A stretch of DNA of 64,000 bases from Parabacteroides johnsonii DSM 18315 (GCF_025151045.1 NZ_CP102285.1:2480001-2544000), one strand, 5' to 3'. Counted from the first letter of the stretch, positions 1-9,511 are shown. Notes: generated from the sequence alone by a model not told the origin. Numbers and translations are program-made.

Positions 1-47
1 CCAGCCTGCAGCATCGTACGCACACATAGTAAAAGATAACATTTCCG

Positions 48-94
48 AAATCGCGGAAGGTCCCAGCTATAAGCTGAAGGCCTTCCGCGATTTT
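48..94 (+). terminator. strong hairpin upstream of bioB
   Basis: A perfect 13-bp inverted repeat (48-60 with 81-93) encloses a second small dyad (CAGCT/AGCTG at 64-76) and is followed by TTTTCGTTT. This looks like a rho-independent terminator for a gene to the left of the window. It lies only 24 bp before the bioB start, so an attenuator role for the biotin operon is also possible. Bases 1-47 may hold the end of the upstream gene (a TAA at 37-39 is open leftwards), but the frame cannot be decided. Confidence 0.6.
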
Positions 95-117
95 CGTTTA
101 TACAAATACGAAATCAC

Positions 118-1098
118 ATGATTGAAACACTCAAACAACACGTTCTTTCCGGTGGCATGATCAACGAAGAACAAGCAAGAGAACTGGCTGCTATCCCAAA
201 TAAAGAGGCCTTATACGAAGCGGCCCATCAGATCACCCGTCATTTCATGAGGAACAAGTTCGACACTTGCTCCATCATCAATGCCAAAAGCGGGAATTGC
301 AGTGAAGACTGTAAATGGTGTGCACAGTCCGGACATTATAAAACAAATGTGACGCTTTACCCGTTGTTGCCGGCAGAAGAATGTATCCGCCATGCTACGC
401 ATAACCATAAGCAAGGAATCAGCCGTTTTGCACTCGTCACCAGCGGTAAGAAGGTTTCAGACAAAGATATGGTGAAGATTACGGAAACCGTACGCCTTAT
501 CAAACAAGCCTGCGATATCAAATGTTGCGCCTCGATGGGACTTCTAAGCCGTGAGCAGCTGCAAGCTCTTTACGACAGCGGAACGGAAAATTACCATTGC
601 AATATAGAAACAGCTCCCTCCTATTTCCGCACCCTTTGCACGACCCACACGACGCAGCAGAAGCTCGAAACGATCCGAACGGCACGGGAAATAGGTTTCC
701 GTATCTGTTCAGGCGGGATAATCGGGATGGGCGAAACGGTTGAGCAGCGCATCGAGATGGCTTTGTTACTTCAAAAGGAAGGAATCCTCTCTATCCCGCT
801 GAATCTCCTGCAGCCGATACCCGGCACACCATTGGAAAAGGCACAACCTCTGACGGACGAAGAGTTCCTGACCACGATCGCCCTGTTCCGCTTTATCAAT
901 CCGAATGCTTACCTGCGTTTCTCAGGCGGACGAGCCAGGCTGAGTGAAAAGGTACAGCGTAAGGCTCTTTATATTGGTATCAATTCGGCCATCATCGGCG
1001 ACCTCCTGACAACTATCGGAAGCCGGGTGGCAGAAGACAAAGTCCTTTTCACCTCCGAAGGATATTCATTAACCGAAAACACAGATTGGGAAAGATGA
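118..1098 (+). CDS. bioB: biotin synthase BioB
   Basis: Radical-SAM enzyme that inserts sulfur into dethiobiotin, the last step of biotin synthesis, in the cytoplasm. The 326-aa product has the radical-SAM cluster motif CSEDCKWC (CxxxCxxC) near residue 61-68, followed by AQSGHY as in known BioB proteins. The GGIIGMGET and [13 protein letters not shown] segments are also typical of the family. It is the first gene of a bioB-A-F-G-C-D operon, and its TGA overlaps the bioA start (ATGA). No Shine-Dalgarno sequence is visible, as usual in Bacteroidetes. The start 24 bp after a hairpin suggests that transcription begins further upstream or that the leader is attenuated. Confidence 0.97.
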   Translation: MIETLKQHVLSGGMINEEQARELAAIPNKEALYEAAHQITRHFMRNKFDTCSIINAKSGNCSEDCKWCAQSGHYKTNVTLYPLLPAEECIRHATHNHKQGISRFALVTSGKKVSDKDMVKITETVRLIKQACDIKCCASMGLLSREQLQALYDSGTENYHCNIETAPSYFRTLCTTHTTQQKLETIRTAREIGFRICSGGIIGMGETVEQRIEMALLLQKEGILSIPLNLLQPIPGTPLEKAQPLTDEEFLTTIALFRFINPNAYLRFSGGRARLSEKVQRKALYIGINSAIIGDLLTTIGSRVAEDKVLFTSEGYSLTENTDWER

Positions 1099-2378
1099 CG
1101 ACAGAAGAATTACTCCATTTTGACCGGGAACACATCTGGCACCCGTACACATCGACTATCGATCCGCTTCCGGTCTATCCGGTCGAACGTGCGGAAGGGG
1201 TTACGATCACCCTGAAAGACGGCCGGAAGTTGATCGACGGCATGTCATCGTGGTGGGCAGCCGTACATGGCTACAATCATCCGGTATTGAATGCGGCAGC
1301 CAAGGCACAACTGGATAAGATGAGCCACATCATGTTCGGAGGCTTTACCCACGAACCGGCAGTAGAACTGGCAGCCAAGTTACTCCCGCTACTACCTCCC
1401 TCCATGGAAAAGATATTCTTTGCCGACAGCGGTTCCGTTGCGGTGGAAGTCGCCATGAAGATGGCAATCCAATATTGGCAGTCGCAAGGGAAACAGGAAA
1501 AACATGCTTTTGCGACCATCCGCAGTGGCTATCACGGCGATACCTGGCACGCGATGTCTGTCTGCGATCCGGTAACCGGCATGCATGGAATTTTTGCCGG
1601 AAGCCTGCCTATACAATATTTTATCCCCCAGCCTTCCGTCAAATTCGGAGAGAAATGGGACGAAAAGGCGATCGAACCTTTAAAAGACTTGTTAAAAAAA
1701 CATGCAGGAGAAATCGCCGCCTTGATCCTTGAGCCTATCGTTCAGGGAGCAGGCGGTATGTATTTCTATTCGCCCGCATTCCTGGTCAAGGCACGCGAAT
1801 TGTGCGACCGATATCAGGTATTGCTGATTTTTGATGAAATCGCAACTGGATTCGGACGGACCGGGCGCCTTTTTGCCTGGGAATGGGCCGGAGTGGAACC
1901 TGACATCATGTGCATCGGCAAAGCATTGACGGGAGGTTACATGACACTTTCGGCAACCATCACCAGTACCCCCGTAGCCGATATGATTTGCAGTGGAGAA
2001 GCTGGTTGTTTCATGCACGGACCGACCTTCATGGGGAATCCGTTAGCCTGCGCGATCGCATCGGCATCGGTCTCTCTCTTGCTAGAAAGCGGATGGCAAG
2101 AAAAGGTAAAGACCATAGAGGCACAACTCCGGGAAGAATTAGCTCCGGCAATATCCTTCCCCTGCGTACAAGAAGTACGTGTACTGGGAGCCATCGGTGT
2201 GATTGAGATGAAAGAGCCTGTGAATATGGCAGTCTTGCAAAAACGTTTCGTCGAAGAGGGCATCTGGATACGTCCGTTCGGAAAGTTGGTTTACCTGATG
2301 CCTCCCTTTATCATCACTAAGGAGGAGCTATCGAAGCTGACGAAAGGATTGCTCAACACACTCTCCGAAGAAAGCTGA
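1095..2378 (+). CDS. bioA: adenosylmethionine-8-amino-7-oxononanoate aminotransferase BioA
   Basis: PLP-dependent class III aminotransferase that converts KAPA to DAPA, normally using S-adenosylmethionine as amino donor. The ATG at 1095 is chosen because it overlaps the bioB stop as ATGA; an in-frame TTG at 1086 would add only three residues. The product is 427 aa. It shows the substrate-site [14 protein letters not shown] block, the [12 protein letters not shown] motif, the PLP-contacting [12 protein letters not shown] segment and the Schiff-base lysine in [11 protein letters not shown]. It is translationally coupled to bioB. The next gene, bioF, follows after a 138-bp gap holding a 23-bp-period repeat. 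Confidence 0.97.
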   Translation: MTTEELLHFDREHIWHPYTSTIDPLPVYPVERAEGVTITLKDGRKLIDGMSSWWAAVHGYNHPVLNAAAKAQLDKMSHIMFGGFTHEPAVELAAKLLPLLPPSMEKIFFADSGSVAVEVAMKMAIQYWQSQGKQEKHAFATIRSGYHGDTWHAMSVCDPVTGMHGIFAGSLPIQYFIPQPSVKFGEKWDEKAIEPLKDLLKKHAGEIAALILEPIVQGAGGMYFYSPAFLVKARELCDRYQVLLIFDEIATGFGRTGRLFAWEWAGVEPDIMCIGKALTGGYMTLSATITSTPVADMICSGEAGCFMHGPTFMGNPLACAIASASVSLLLESGWQEKVKTIEAQLREELAPAISFPCVQEVRVLGAIGVIEMKEPVNMAVLQKRFVEEGIWIRPFGKLVYLMPPFIITKEELSKLTKGLLNTLSEES

Positions 2379-2379
2379 A

Positions 2380-2471
2380 ACGACATACCGATGTCCCTGG
2401 CAGCTTCATCGAGATGTCGGCAGGATCTTCACCGAGATGTCGTCGACACCGACATATGGATGTCATAGAAG
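2380..2471. repeat. 23-bp-period repeat array in the bioA-bioF gap
   Basis: GATGTC occurs at 2390, 2413, 2436 and 2459, exactly 23 bp apart each time. The first and fourth units are dyads (GACAT-4 nt-ATGTC at 2382-2395 and 2451-2464). The units between the GATGTC cores differ. It lies inside the biotin operon, so it is presumably transcribed. It resembles other arrays in this window in period but not in sequence. Confidence 0.75.
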
Positions 2472-2516
2472 GGCATCCATTCAATAATATATAAAACACT
2501 TATATTCAAAAAAATA

Positions 2517-3668
2517 ATGAAATACTATAACAATAAACTGGAAGAATGGAAGTCTTCCGGCAACCTGCGCAGTCTTCCCGATGTCATCCATCGTGGCAAA
2601 TGGATCGAAAAAGAAGGGCAGACTATGCTCAACCTATCTTCCAACGACTATCTCGGACTCTCGTCCCGGCAGGATTTGCGGAATGAGTTTATCGGACAGT
2701 TGCAGGAAAGCGGCCTGCCGTTCTCCTCCTCTTCTTCCCGGTTACTGACAGGGAATTTCCCGATCTATACCGAACTGGAAGAACTAATGGCCGAACGCTT
2801 CGAGCGCGAAGCCGCCCTGCTGTTCAACAGCGGTTATCATGCTAATACCGGAATACTCCCTGCCTTGACAGACAAACAGTCATTCATCCTGGCAGACAAA
2901 CTGATACATGCGAGTATCATCGATGGTATCCGGTTAAGCGGTGCGCCTTATCAACGCTATCGTCACTGTGATTATGAGCATTTGGAACAACTATTAGTGA
3001 AATATGCGCATGAGTATGAGCAGATTATTATCGTTACGGAAAGTATTTTCAGCATGGATGGAGATGTCGCCGACCTCCGCCGCCTGGTGTCCTTAAAGAA
3101 AAGCTATCCGAATATATGGTTGTATGTAGACGAAGCGCATGCCATCGGTGTTAGGGGAAAAAACGGTTTGGGGATCGCCGAGGAGCAAGATTGCATCCGT
3201 GATATAGACCTCTTGGTCGGTACTTTTGGTAAGGCTTTGGGATCGATGGGAGCCTACCTGATGTGCAGCCGGACAGTCAGAGAATACCTGATCAATACGA
3301 TGCGGCCTTTGATATTCAGCACAGCCCTTCCGCCTGCCCAAATAGCCTGGACAAAGTTCCTGTTTGAGAAACTTCCCTGCTTTACTGACGAACGACACCG
3401 TCTGTCCGTTATCAGCCACCTACTTTCGGAGGCCTTGAAAGGGAAAGGAGGAGAAATATCGGCAAGCCACATCATTCCTTTCATTATCGGAGAAAACGAG
3501 GATTGCATCCTGACAAGCCTCAGCCTACAGCGGAAAGGCTTCTACTGCCTCCCTGTCCGCCCTCCTACGATCCCCAAAGGAACGGCACGAATACGTTTCT
3601 CATTAACAGCCGACATAACTGAAGAGGAGATAAGATTTATGATTTATGATTTATATCAAAACACATAA
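2517..3668 (+). CDS. bioF: 8-amino-7-oxononanoate synthase BioF
   Basis: PLP-dependent alpha-oxoamine synthase that condenses pimeloyl-ACP (or -CoA) with L-alanine to give KAPA. The 383-aa protein shows [12 protein letters not shown] near the N-terminus, [13 protein letters not shown], the [15 protein letters not shown] block and the PLP lysine in [16 protein letters not shown], all in family order. The last residues ([11 protein letters not shown]) are encoded by a simple ATTTATG repeat at 3634-3653, so the exact C-terminus is probably not conserved. The gene is third in the biotin operon and is followed by bioG after 3 bp. Confidence 0.96.
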   Translation: MKYYNNKLEEWKSSGNLRSLPDVIHRGKWIEKEGQTMLNLSSNDYLGLSSRQDLRNEFIGQLQESGLPFSSSSSRLLTGNFPIYTELEELMAERFEREAALLFNSGYHANTGILPALTDKQSFILADKLIHASIIDGIRLSGAPYQRYRHCDYEHLEQLLVKYAHEYEQIIIVTESIFSMDGDVADLRRLVSLKKSYPNIWLYVDEAHAIGVRGKNGLGIAEEQDCIRDIDLLVGTFGKALGSMGAYLMCSRTVREYLINTMRPLIFSTALPPAQIAWTKFLFEKLPCFTDERHRLSVISHLLSEALKGKGGEISASHIIPFIIGENEDCILTSLSLQRKGFYCLPVRPPTIPKGTARIRFSLTADITEEEIRFMIYDLYQNT

Positions 3669-3675
3669 ATCATGA
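3634..3675. repeat. ATTTATG simple repeat at bioF/bioG junction
   Basis: Copies of ATTTATG run in tandem at 3634-3653, with an inverted partner (CATAAATCATG) at 3664-3674. The repeat encodes the end of BioF and reaches the BioG start codon. The same repeat type appears at 17205-17227 and 31583-31612. Confidence 0.6.
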
Positions 3676-4337
3676 ACATATATAAACAAACAAAAGCAGG
3701 CAACAGCAAACTCCTTCTCGTCTTTTCAGGCTGGGCGGCTTCTCCTGAAGTATTCCGGCATCTGGAACCGGAGTCGGATACGGATATCTGGATTTGCTAT
3801 GACTATCGGGGGATGGAATTTGAAGGAGAAGCCCTTTCCAGATACCCCGAAATTCGACTGATAGCCTGGTCATTAGGAGTATGGGTTGCATCGGTCGTAT
3901 TTGGTAAGAGGCAAATACCCTTCACCGAGGCTATCGCCGTGGGTGGAACTCTCTACCCTGTCCATGACCAGTGGGGCATCCCGGAAACGATCTTCCGAGG
4001 AACATTGGATAACCTGACTGAGGAAGGCATGCACCGCTTCAACCGGAGGATGTGCGGCAAACGGGATCTCCTCGAAGCCTACGAACAGATACCACCTCGT
4101 CCACTCACCGACATCCGGGAAGAATTGGACTATCTGTACACAGAAATAAAGAAAACACCATCAGCTTCCCCCTTATTCAGTGGATGGACGCATACCCTCA
4201 TCCCCTCCGGCGACCGGATCTTTCCTGCCGCGAACCTGCGTGCCTTCTGGCAAGATCGTTGTCCTATAACTGAGATAGAGGCTCCTCACTATCCTTTTTA
4301 TTTATGGAAACAATGGAACGAAATATGGAAACAATAG
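3672..4337 (+). CDS. bioG: pimeloyl-ACP methyl ester esterase BioG (DUF452)
   Basis: Alpha/beta-hydrolase that removes the methyl group from pimeloyl-ACP methyl ester and so ends the BioC-initiated pimelate pathway. The 221-aa protein opens with LLLVFSGWAASPEVF, has the nucleophile serine in IAWSLGVWVA (near residue 76) and ends with the likely catalytic His in EAPHYPFYLW. Its place between bioF and bioC supports the assignment strongly, because BioG replaces BioH in many Bacteroidetes. The C-terminus (WKQWNEIWKQ) is encoded by a 21-bp imperfect duplication that also contains the bioC starts. Confidence 0.93.
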   Translation: MNIYKQTKAGNSKLLLVFSGWAASPEVFRHLEPESDTDIWICYDYRGMEFEGEALSRYPEIRLIAWSLGVWVASVVFGKRQIPFTEAIAVGGTLYPVHDQWGIPETIFRGTLDNLTEEGMHRFNRRMCGKRDLLEAYEQIPPRPLTDIREELDYLYTEIKKTPSASPLFSGWTHTLIPSGDRIFPAANLRAFWQDRCPITEIEAPHYPFYLWKQWNEIWKQ

Positions 4338-5089
4338 AAGCTAAACGCATACATATCCGCTTTACACGCGCCTTGTCCAGCTACGACAATCATGCCGATG
4401 CCCAACACCGTATCAGCCGGAAACTCGCTTCTCTCCTCCCTCATCAAGCGGATACCCGTTACAGGAGAGTGCTGGAAATCGGTTGCGGGACGGGAGGATT
4501 CACCGGAGCACTGAAACAACAATGCCACATTGACGAATGGATACTGAATGATCTTTGCGAAGACTGCCAGAAAAAGATAGAGCAACTTTTCCCCGGCAAT
4601 CCTCCCCTCTTCATAGCCGGGGATGCCGAAACACTATCCTTTCCCGGCAAGTACGACCTGATTGCATCCGCCTCTGCTTTCCAGTGGATGAAAGAACCGG
4701 AAACGTTTCTCCATAAACTGTCGGGACTGCTGGTGCCGCAAGGGATGCTCCTGTTCAGCACTTTTGTCCCCGGCAATCTGTACGAGATCAAAGAGCTGAC
4801 AGGAAAAGGACTCGTGTACCCAACTTCCGATACACTTGTAGGATGGTTATCCACAGCCGGCTTCAATTTGCTTCATTACGAAGAGGAGACGATCGTCCTC
4901 ACCTTTAAAACCCCGCTGGACGTACTGCGACACCTGAAAGCAACAGGCGTCACAGCAACCGGGAATGGCCGTTGGACAAGGGGCCGGCAAGAATCATTCT
5001 GCCGGCACTATTCGGAACAGTTCACGACAACCACAGGCCAAGTGACACTCACATATCGCCCGCTTTATATATTAGCAATAAAAAAATAG
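4304..5089 (+). CDS. bioC: malonyl-ACP O-methyltransferase BioC
   Basis: SAM-dependent methyltransferase that masks malonyl-ACP as a methyl ester so fatty acid synthesis can elongate it to pimeloyl-ACP methyl ester. The SAM-binding motif VLEIGCGTGGF lies near residues 53-63, and ASAFQWM matches the post-II region of BioC proteins. Three in-frame ATGs (4304, 4313, 4325) all overlap the 3' end of bioG, and the choice is unclear because a 21-bp duplication created two of them (METM... and METI...). The longest form is 261 aa. BioD follows after 7 bp. Confidence 0.93.
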   Translation: METMERNMETIEAKRIHIRFTRALSSYDNHADAQHRISRKLASLLPHQADTRYRRVLEIGCGTGGFTGALKQQCHIDEWILNDLCEDCQKKIEQLFPGNPPLFIAGDAETLSFPGKYDLIASASAFQWMKEPETFLHKLSGLLVPQGMLLFSTFVPGNLYEIKELTGKGLVYPTSDTLVGWLSTAGFNLLHYEEETIVLTFKTPLDVLRHLKATGVTATGNGRWTRGRQESFCRHYSEQFTTTTGQVTLTYRPLYILAIKK

Positions 5090-5096
5090 TAGTAGT

Positions 5097-5774
5097 ATGA
5101 AAGGAACAGTCTTATTTATTACAGGAATAGATACCAATATCGGTAAAACTTTTGCCACCGGCATGATCGCATGCGCATTGGCCGGAAAAGGGAAAAAAGT
5201 CATCACCCAGAAAATGATTCAAACAGGTTGCGCAGAAGTTTCGGAAGACATCGAAATGCACCGGAAAATACAGGGAATCCCTTTCACCGAAGAGGATAAA
5301 ACCGGATTAACCTGCCCCTACATCTTTACCTATCCCTGTTCTCCCCATATGGCTGCGGAGAAAGACGGGAAAACAATCGACCTCTCAGTTGTCACCGAAG
5401 CAACCCGCCGCCTACAGGAGAAATATGAATACGTCTTGCTGGAAGGGGCGGGCGGATTAATGGTACCGAACGATTTTCATTCGCTCGCTATTGATTATGT
5501 AAAAGAGCAAGGCTATCCGGTTATCTTAGTGACATCCGGAAAGTTAGGCAGTATCAACCATACATTATTAAGCCTCTATGCCTGCAAGCAATACAAGATT
5601 CCGGTTCAGGCAGTCGTCTACAACCTCTATCCCCCTACAGACGAATTGATAACCGTCAACACACAGGAATACCTCACCCAATATCTGAAAAAAGAATTTC
5701 CCGGAACCGCCCTTATCACGCTTCCGGAAGAAGTGGCAGGAGAGGTTGACATAGATATCAGCAGCCTACTCTAA
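5097..5774 (+). CDS. bioD: dethiobiotin synthetase BioD
   Basis: ATP-dependent carboxylase that closes the ureido ring of dethiobiotin from DAPA and CO2. The 225-aa protein begins with the P-loop segment ITGIDTNIGKTFATG (TxxxxGKT) and has QTGC and LLEGAGGLMVP, the family's substrate and Mg motifs. It is the last gene of the operon. Beyond it are a 22-bp-period repeat and a long hairpin before the convergent rseP operon. Confidence 0.96.
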   Translation: MKGTVLFITGIDTNIGKTFATGMIACALAGKGKKVITQKMIQTGCAEVSEDIEMHRKIQGIPFTEEDKTGLTCPYIFTYPCSPHMAAEKDGKTIDLSVVTEATRRLQEKYEYVLLEGAGGLMVPNDFHSLAIDYVKEQGYPVILVTSGKLGSINHTLLSLYACKQYKIPVQAVVYNLYPPTDELITVNTQEYLTQYLKKEFPGTALITLPEEVAGEVDIDISSLL

Positions 5775-5796
5775 AATTCCTCTACCCCTCCTTTTC

Positions 5797-5856
5797 AAAA
5801 CACCGGTGTTTCGCATCCAAAACATCGGTGTTTTGAAATCAAAGCATCGGTGTTTT
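5797..5856. repeat. three 22-bp-spaced palindromes downstream of bioD
   Basis: Three dyads, AAACACCGGTGTTT, AAAACATCGGTGTTTT and AAAGCATCGGTGTTTT, are centred at 5804.5, 5826.5 and 5848.5, exactly 22 bp apart. The first is a perfect palindrome and the second has 6-bp arms with a TCGG loop. Spacers between them differ. It lies just past the bioD stop. The rest of the 364-bp gap holds the long hairpin at 5963-6121 and no gene. Confidence 0.8.
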
Positions 5857-5962
5857 GAATGGTGTATCAGTTTACGACGAAGTAGTATGAATCAGGTCTG
5901 GCACCTCGAACGTCCATCATGCACCGTCACAGCAATGACAAAGCGTCAGATGCCTTTATAAG

Positions 5963-6121
5963 AACGGGGCTGTGTCAAATATCGGTATTCATGGGACACA
6001 GACGACTCAGACGAGCGCAGATTAACTCAGATATTATTTATTATCAATAAAATAAATCTGCGTCAGTCTGCGTGTTCCGCGTCATCTGCGTCCGGTAATA
6101 TCAATTTGACACAGCCCCGTT
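5963..6121. terminator. 159-bp inverted-repeat element between convergent bioD and rseP operons
   Basis: Outer arms 5963-5980 and 6104-6121 form a perfect 18-bp inverted repeat beginning AACGGGGCTGTGTC. Inside, a second family of imperfect arms (CAGACGACTCAGACG... against ...CTGCGTCAGTCTGCG) can fold further. It sits where two operons converge, so a bidirectional terminator is the simplest role. A non-autonomous mobile element (MITE) is an alternative; no clear target-site duplication is visible. Confidence 0.6.
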
Positions 6122-6138
6122 TATTCATATATCACTTA

Positions 6139-7473
6139 TTACTTGAAGAAGAACCTGAAAATATCGTTTCCGTTTGCATAAATCAGTAAAGCAAACAGCA
6201 GGAACATCCCGGTAACCTGCGCATATTCGAGGAATTTATCACTCGGCTTGCGACGTGCAATCACCTCATAGAGCAAGAACATCACATGTCCGCCGTCCAA
6301 GGCCGGGATCGGCAGAATATTCATAAAGGCAAGGATAATAGAAAGGAAAGCCGTTTTCATCCAGAACGAATGCCAATCCCACTGCGCTGGGAACAGGCTG
6401 CCGATCGTACCGAAACCACCCAGGCTGGAAGCCCCCTCTTTCGTAAAGACATATTTCATATCGCTGACATAACCTTTCAGCGTATTCACACCCAGCATGA
6501 CACCAGCAGGGAAAGACTCAAAGAAACCATATTTACGAGTCACCGTCTGGTAGATTTCAAGAGGGGAAACAGAATAAACACCCATTTTCCCGGCCGTATC
6601 CGTATGCAGCGTCAATGTTTGCGGAACACCAGCACGGTAAAAACCGACCGAGACATCCTTATCCTTATTTTGTGCAAGCACTTCACCCACTTCATAGAAG
6701 GAAGGGGTTAAAAGGCCGTTAATAGACACGATACTGTCTCCCGGCTGCAAACCGGCAACTGCGGCAGGCGATTCGCCACTTTCCGTTTCACCCAATTCGC
6801 GCACGACCATCGGGAAACGATAAGAAGCAAACCCTTTCTTATCCCGCATAACACGCTGTGCCATATCTTCAGGGATGGGAATTACCGTTTCAACACCGCC
6901 ACGCAAAACCGTTACGGTCTGTGCATTGAGTACATGGCGGAAACAGTCTTCTCCGAAACGCTCCAACTCCGTATCGTCTGCTTTCAGCAAGATATCCCCA
7001 TCCTGAAATCCAACGTTATGGAAAGTCTCACTATAATCCATACCTGCCTTCACATTTTTCAACGGCAGGAAAGTATCGCCCCAAGTGAACAACACCATCG
7101 AATAAATAAACAGCGCCAGCAGGAAGTTGAACAACACGCCCGCAACCATGATCATCAACCGTTGTCCGGCTGACTTAGAACGGAACTCGTATGGCTTCGG
7201 CGGCTGCGCCATCGCCTCCTTGTCCATACTCTCATCGATCATACCGGAAATCTTGCAATAACCACCCAAAGGAAGCCAGCCGACACCGTATTCCGTATCA
7301 CTGTTTTTAGGTTTGAATTTAAAAATCGAAAACCACGGGTCAAAGAAAAGATAGAATTTCTCCACCCGGACCTTAAAGATACGAGCAAAAATAAAATGCC
7401 CGAACTCGTGGACCAACACCAATATCGATAAGCTCAGAATGAGCTGTAGAGCCTTAACTAAAAATGTCTCCAT
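6139..7473 (-). CDS. rseP: site-2 intramembrane metalloprotease RseP
   Basis: Inner-membrane zinc protease (M50) of the regulated intramembrane proteolysis type. The 444-aa protein has the zinc motif LVHEFGHFIFAR (HExxH) in the first membrane segment near residue 22, a PDZ domain around GLQPGDSIVSINGL, and the C-terminal NILPIPALDGGH motif (third zinc ligand) in another membrane segment. In known RseP the role is clearing anti-sigma factors or leftover signal peptides; its substrate here is not known. It is the last gene of the DUF4290-murA-rimM-M23-dxr-rseP run and starts 11 bp after dxr. Confidence 0.94.
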   Translation of the reverse strand: METFLVKALQLILSLSILVLVHEFGHFIFARIFKVRVEKFYLFFDPWFSIFKFKPKNSDTEYGVGWLPLGGYCKISGMIDESMDKEAMAQPPKPYEFRSKSAGQRLMIMVAGVLFNFLLALFIYSMVLFTWGDTFLPLKNVKAGMDYSETFHNVGFQDGDILLKADDTELERFGEDCFRHVLNAQTVTVLRGGVETVIPIPEDMAQRVMRDKKGFASYRFPMVVRELGETESGESPAAVAGLQPGDSIVSINGLLTPSFYEVGEVLAQNKDKDVSVGFYRAGVPQTLTLHTDTAGKMGVYSVSPLEIYQTVTRKYGFFESFPAGVMLGVNTLKGYVSDMKYVFTKEGASSLGGFGTIGSLFPAQWDWHSFWMKTAFLSIILAFMNILPIPALDGGHVMFLLYEVIARRKPSDKFLEYAQVTGMFLLFALLIYANGNDIFRFFFK

Positions 7474-7484
7474 ACTTTGTCAAT

Positions 7485-8633
7485 TTAAATAAGTTTCTCC
7501 GCAATTTTTCTCGCCTCCGCATCCGTCGCCACATAATCTTCGTAGGTGGGAACAGGGATGAAGGTGGCTTTCGCCATTGTTTTTTCAATCACGTCGCTCA
7601 TCTGCAGGAAGCCGATTTCGTCACGCAAGAAAGCTGCCACTACCACTTCGTTGGCCGCATTCAGGATACAAGGCATATTTCCGCCTTTCCGAACCGCATC
7701 GAAGGCGAATGCCAAGTTACGAAAACGTTCCATATCCGGCTCCTCGAACGTAAGCGTTGCATATTGGGTGAAATCCAAACGAGGTGCTTTGCTATGCAAC
7801 CGCTTAGGATAAGAGAAAGCATAGCTTATGGGAAGTTTCATATCGGGAATCCCCAACTGGGCGATCACCGCACCATCTTCGAACTGAACCATCGAATGGA
7901 TCACCGACTGCGGATGCACCACAACCTGTATCTGTTCCGGTGCAAGCCCGAACAACCACTTCGCCTCGATCATCTCGAACCCCTTGTTCATCATCGACGC
8001 CGAATCGATCGTGATCTTTGCCCCCATGCTCCAGTTAGGGTGCTTCAACGCCTGTGCTTTAGTCACGACTGCCAGTTCCTCCATTGTCTTGGTACGGAAG
8101 GGGCCACCGGAAGCCGTCAGCAAAATCTTTTCCACCGGGTTCTCCCACTCTCCCGCTAAACACTGGAAAATGGCTGAATGTTCAGAATCGACAGGCAAGA
8201 TAGGAACTTTGTGTTCGACAGCCAGGGCAGTGATCAGTTCGCCGGCCACCACCAGCGTCTCTTTGTTTGCCAAGGCAATCGCCTTACCGGCTTTGATCGC
8301 TGCAATCGTCGGTTTCAGCCCCGCATATCCTACCATTGCCGTCAGCACCATATCGATCGGCTCCGACTGCACGACCTGAGCGATGGCATCCGAGCCTGCC
8401 CATACCTTGATGGGAAGATCTTCCAACGCCTCCTTCAGTTCGGGATATTTCTGCTCGTTGGCGATTACCACCACTTCGGGCATATATTTACGTGCCTGGT
8501 TGATCAGCAGATCCACCTGATTATTGGCAGTAAGAGCATATACTTCAAAAAGGTCGGGATGTTCGCTGACTACTTCCAGAGCCTGCGTTCCGATAGAACC
8601 TGTAGAGCCTAATATGGCCAAGTTTCTTTTCAT
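7485..8633 (-). CDS. dxr: 1-deoxy-D-xylulose 5-phosphate reductoisomerase
   Basis: NADPH-dependent enzyme of the non-mevalonate isoprenoid pathway (DXP to MEP), the fosmidomycin target. The 382-aa protein starts with the Rossmann motif LAILGSTGSIGTQALEV. It shows ANKETLVVAGE, LPVDSEHSAIFQCL (metal-ligand region), TASGGPF and GAKITIDSASMMNKGFEMIEA. It lies between the M23 peptidase gene (5-bp gap) and rseP, a common Bacteroidetes order. Confidence 0.97.
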   Translation of the reverse strand: MKRNLAILGSTGSIGTQALEVVSEHPDLFEVYALTANNQVDLLINQARKYMPEVVVIANEQKYPELKEALEDLPIKVWAGSDAIAQVVQSEPIDMVLTAMVGYAGLKPTIAAIKAGKAIALANKETLVVAGELITALAVEHKVPILPVDSEHSAIFQCLAGEWENPVEKILLTASGGPFRTKTMEELAVVTKAQALKHPNWSMGAKITIDSASMMNKGFEMIEAKWLFGLAPEQIQVVVHPQSVIHSMVQFEDGAVIAQLGIPDMKLPISYAFSYPKRLHSKAPRLDFTQYATLTFEEPDMERFRNLAFAFDAVRKGGNMPCILNAANEVVVAAFLRDEIGFLQMSDVIEKTMAKATFIPVPTYEDYVATDAEARKIAEKLI

Positions 8634-8638
8634 GCGTA

Positions 8639-9511
8639 TTAAAATGCTATATATTCTTCAGGATTGACCGGACCACCTTTATACCACAACTCGAAATGGA
8701 GATGCGGACCGGTCGACAATTTACCCGTATTGCCAACCAAAGCAATGGCCTCACCCGCAACAACGCGGTCGCCCACCTCTTTCAGCAATAACTCGTTATG
8801 TTTATAGATAGATAAAAAACCGTTCTTATGCTGCACCTGTATCACATTCCCGGAATTCGGATCGAAGCCGGCAAAAACCACCGTGCCATCCAACGTCGCC
8901 AGCACGCTTTCCTTCGGAGCAGCAACCAAGTCGACACCGTAATGCCGGATATTGGCATCATAATGAGAAGAAACCACACCATTTACCGGCTTGTAGAAAA
9001 AGACACCGTCGGTAGGAACCGGATTTGGGTCCAGGACAGCCAAGTTATATTTCTCCGCCTCTTCAAAATCTTTTACAAATTTCTTTTCCTCCTTTGTTTG
9101 CGGAATCTCATAGTCAGGGTTCACCCGCGCCAGCGAATCGATCTCTCGAATCGAATCGACCGGCATCGTCCCCGACAAGATACCCGCCACATTATTCAGA
9201 TAAAGAGATTGTATCTGTATCATCCTTTCCAGCGAATCGGCACGTAAGGCATTCTGCATGATTTCCTTACGGACTTCCACATCCAGATAACCCGGCAGGT
9301 AGTTACGTATCGGCGTCTTAATAATGATAAAGGCAGTAAAGGCGATCAGCAGGAAAGCAAACACAGCCAGCATCGCAAACGCGGAGAGCTGCGACAACCG
9401 GAAAGACCATACTTCTTCCAGCGTTCCTTCATTGAAGAAAGACAGTTTATATTTAAACCTAATCCGGTGCCAGAATGATTTCTTATTTGTTCGTCTTTGC
9501 TTTTGTGCCAT
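8639..9511 (-). CDS. membrane-anchored M23 (LytM-type) peptidase
   Basis: A 290-aa protein with a basic cytoplasmic start, one membrane helix (about residues 40-62), a helical linker and a C-terminal M23 domain. The zinc-ligand motifs are visible: HYGVDL (HxxxD) and GPHLHFELWYKGGPVNPEEY (HxH). Family members cleave peptidoglycan cross-bridges or activate amidases. Because the metal ligands are intact, an active enzyme is expected. Its place in an operon with murA, dxr and rseP fits an envelope role. No gene name can be given with confidence. Confidence 0.9.
   Translation of the reverse strand: MAQKQRRTNKKSFWHRIRFKYKLSFFNEGTLEEVWSFRLSQLSAFAMLAVFAFLLIAFTAFIIIKTPIRNYLPGYLDVEVRKEIMQNALRADSLERMIQIQSLYLNNVAGILSGTMPVDSIREIDSLARVNPDYEIPQTKEEKKFVKDFEEAEKYNLAVLDPNPVPTDGVFFYKPVNGVVSSHYDANIRHYGVDLVAAPKESVLATLDGTVVFAGFDPNSGNVIQVQHKNGFLSIYKHNELLLKEVGDRVVAGEAIALVGNTGKLSTGPHLHFELWYKGGPVNPEEYIAF

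Noticed and set aside
7464-8159. 231-codon open frame on the plus strand
   Set aside because: It is antisense to dxr, whose motifs and length are complete; the translation is His/Arg-rich without any recognisable domain.
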